Source: Globomyces pollinis-pini
Lineage: Eukaryota > Chytridiomycota > Chytridiomycetes > Rhizophydiales > Globomycetaceae
Assembly (NCBI GenBank): GCA_025399215.1
Contig: MU621388.1
Span: 1-20,356, forward strand
Reading direction: 5' to 3'
DNA: 20,356 nt
How positions within the stretch are numbered: position 1 is the stretch's first letter; every line of letters starts with the position of its first letter. The notes under the pieces are model-generated. The model had not been told where the DNA came from. It worked only from the letters and a program-made list of their open reading frames with translations, and did no database searches. The translations under genes and the position numbers were made by a program. Shown here piece after piece: positions 19,987-20,356 of this stretch.

Positions 19987-20356
19987 TTATAAATTTCTGA
20001 TCTTCACATAATGTGACTGACGAGCGAATATCTGCATCAGTGAAGAAGGATTCGTCTTTCCTGGATAAAGTCTTGGTGAATACACTTCAAAGGAGTCTGA
20101 GAATATAGATGAAGATGTGGTTGTTTCGTTCAATAACGAACTATGGTTCAAACTGGAGTTTAAAGAGATGCAAAAATATTTACTCTGTCACCCGAAGCAA
20201 TCGAAATAGCAATTTATATTTGCCTTTCCTCTGTATCACTAGGTTCGGAAATATAAAGTATGTACTGAAAATGTGTTGTTCATTGTATAGGTATCGAGAT
20301 TCTGCTATGGTTTTCCCCATTAGGTTGTCATGTTCTTCTTGAATCAGTGAATTGTG
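19987..20356 (-). CDS. Velvet-domain protein, gene 3 (5' part outside window)
   Basis: This is the C-terminal part of a third velvet gene, cut by the window edge. Exons seen: 20356-20184 (continuing beyond the window) and 20152-19987, separated by a 31-nt intron. About 112 residues are visible: 'NLMGKTIAESRYLYNE' (compare 'NLIGNTIAESRNLND' in gene 1 and 'MFGNLISESQYLYDE' in gene 2), 'YFIFPNLVIQRKGKYKLLFRL', 'SSIFSDSFEVYSPRLYPGK' and a C-terminus ending 'KIRNL'. The last exon is 166 nt and the intron is phase 2, exactly as in the other two velvet genes. The CG-rich N-terminal signature should lie just beyond the right edge. The role is inferred from the family only. Confidence 0.86.

Overview
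The window is eukaryotic and almost certainly fungal. It is AT-rich, its genes are split by spliceosomal GT-AG introns, and it holds three genes for velvet-domain proteins, a family known essentially from fungi. The standard genetic code fits throughout: the apparent in-frame stops inside conserved proteins all lie in introns. I cannot name the species. The most distinctive trait is intron size: of 35 introns I could place by protein homology, 33 are only 25-35 nt long. The two exceptions are 91 nt and 81 nt. Ordinary gene finders would break every gene here into small ORFs.

Layout. 1-5033: gene-poor DNA made of decayed, diverged repeats and a few unrecognised open frames. 5034-5662 (+): velvet gene 1, complete, 4 exons, 179 aa. 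5663-7296: intergenic DNA, with a twin hairpin near 5.9 kb and a diverged second copy of the left-end repeat block; 131 bp of it (6243-6373) match bases 1-131 with one mismatch. 7297-10992 (-): beta-adaptin, large subunit of an AP-1/AP-2 clathrin adaptor, 12 exons, 1108 aa. 10993-11316: shared divergent promoter. 11317-14986 (+): BMS1, ribosome-biogenesis GTPase, 12 exons, 1114 aa. 15077-16268 (+): zeta-crystallin/ZTA1-type quinone oxidoreductase, 7 exons, 324 aa. 16774-17509 (-): velvet gene 2, 4 exons, 217 aa. 18207-18797 (+): an interrupted frame weakly like a RhoGEF DH domain. 19987-20356 (-): velvet gene 3, cut by the right edge of the window.

The three central genes (adaptin, BMS1, oxidoreductase) are conserved housekeeping genes with no functional link to each other. 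They form a compact island flanked by repeat-rich DNA that carries the velvet paralogues. All three velvet genes keep a phase-2 intron exactly 166 nt before the end of the coding sequence, so they are one recently expanded local family. The observations most worth following are the mini-introns, the 91-nt adaptin intron that splits exactly into three tandem GT-AG units, the stop-free 81-nt oxidoreductase intron that would encode a membrane-like insert, and the local velvet expansion.
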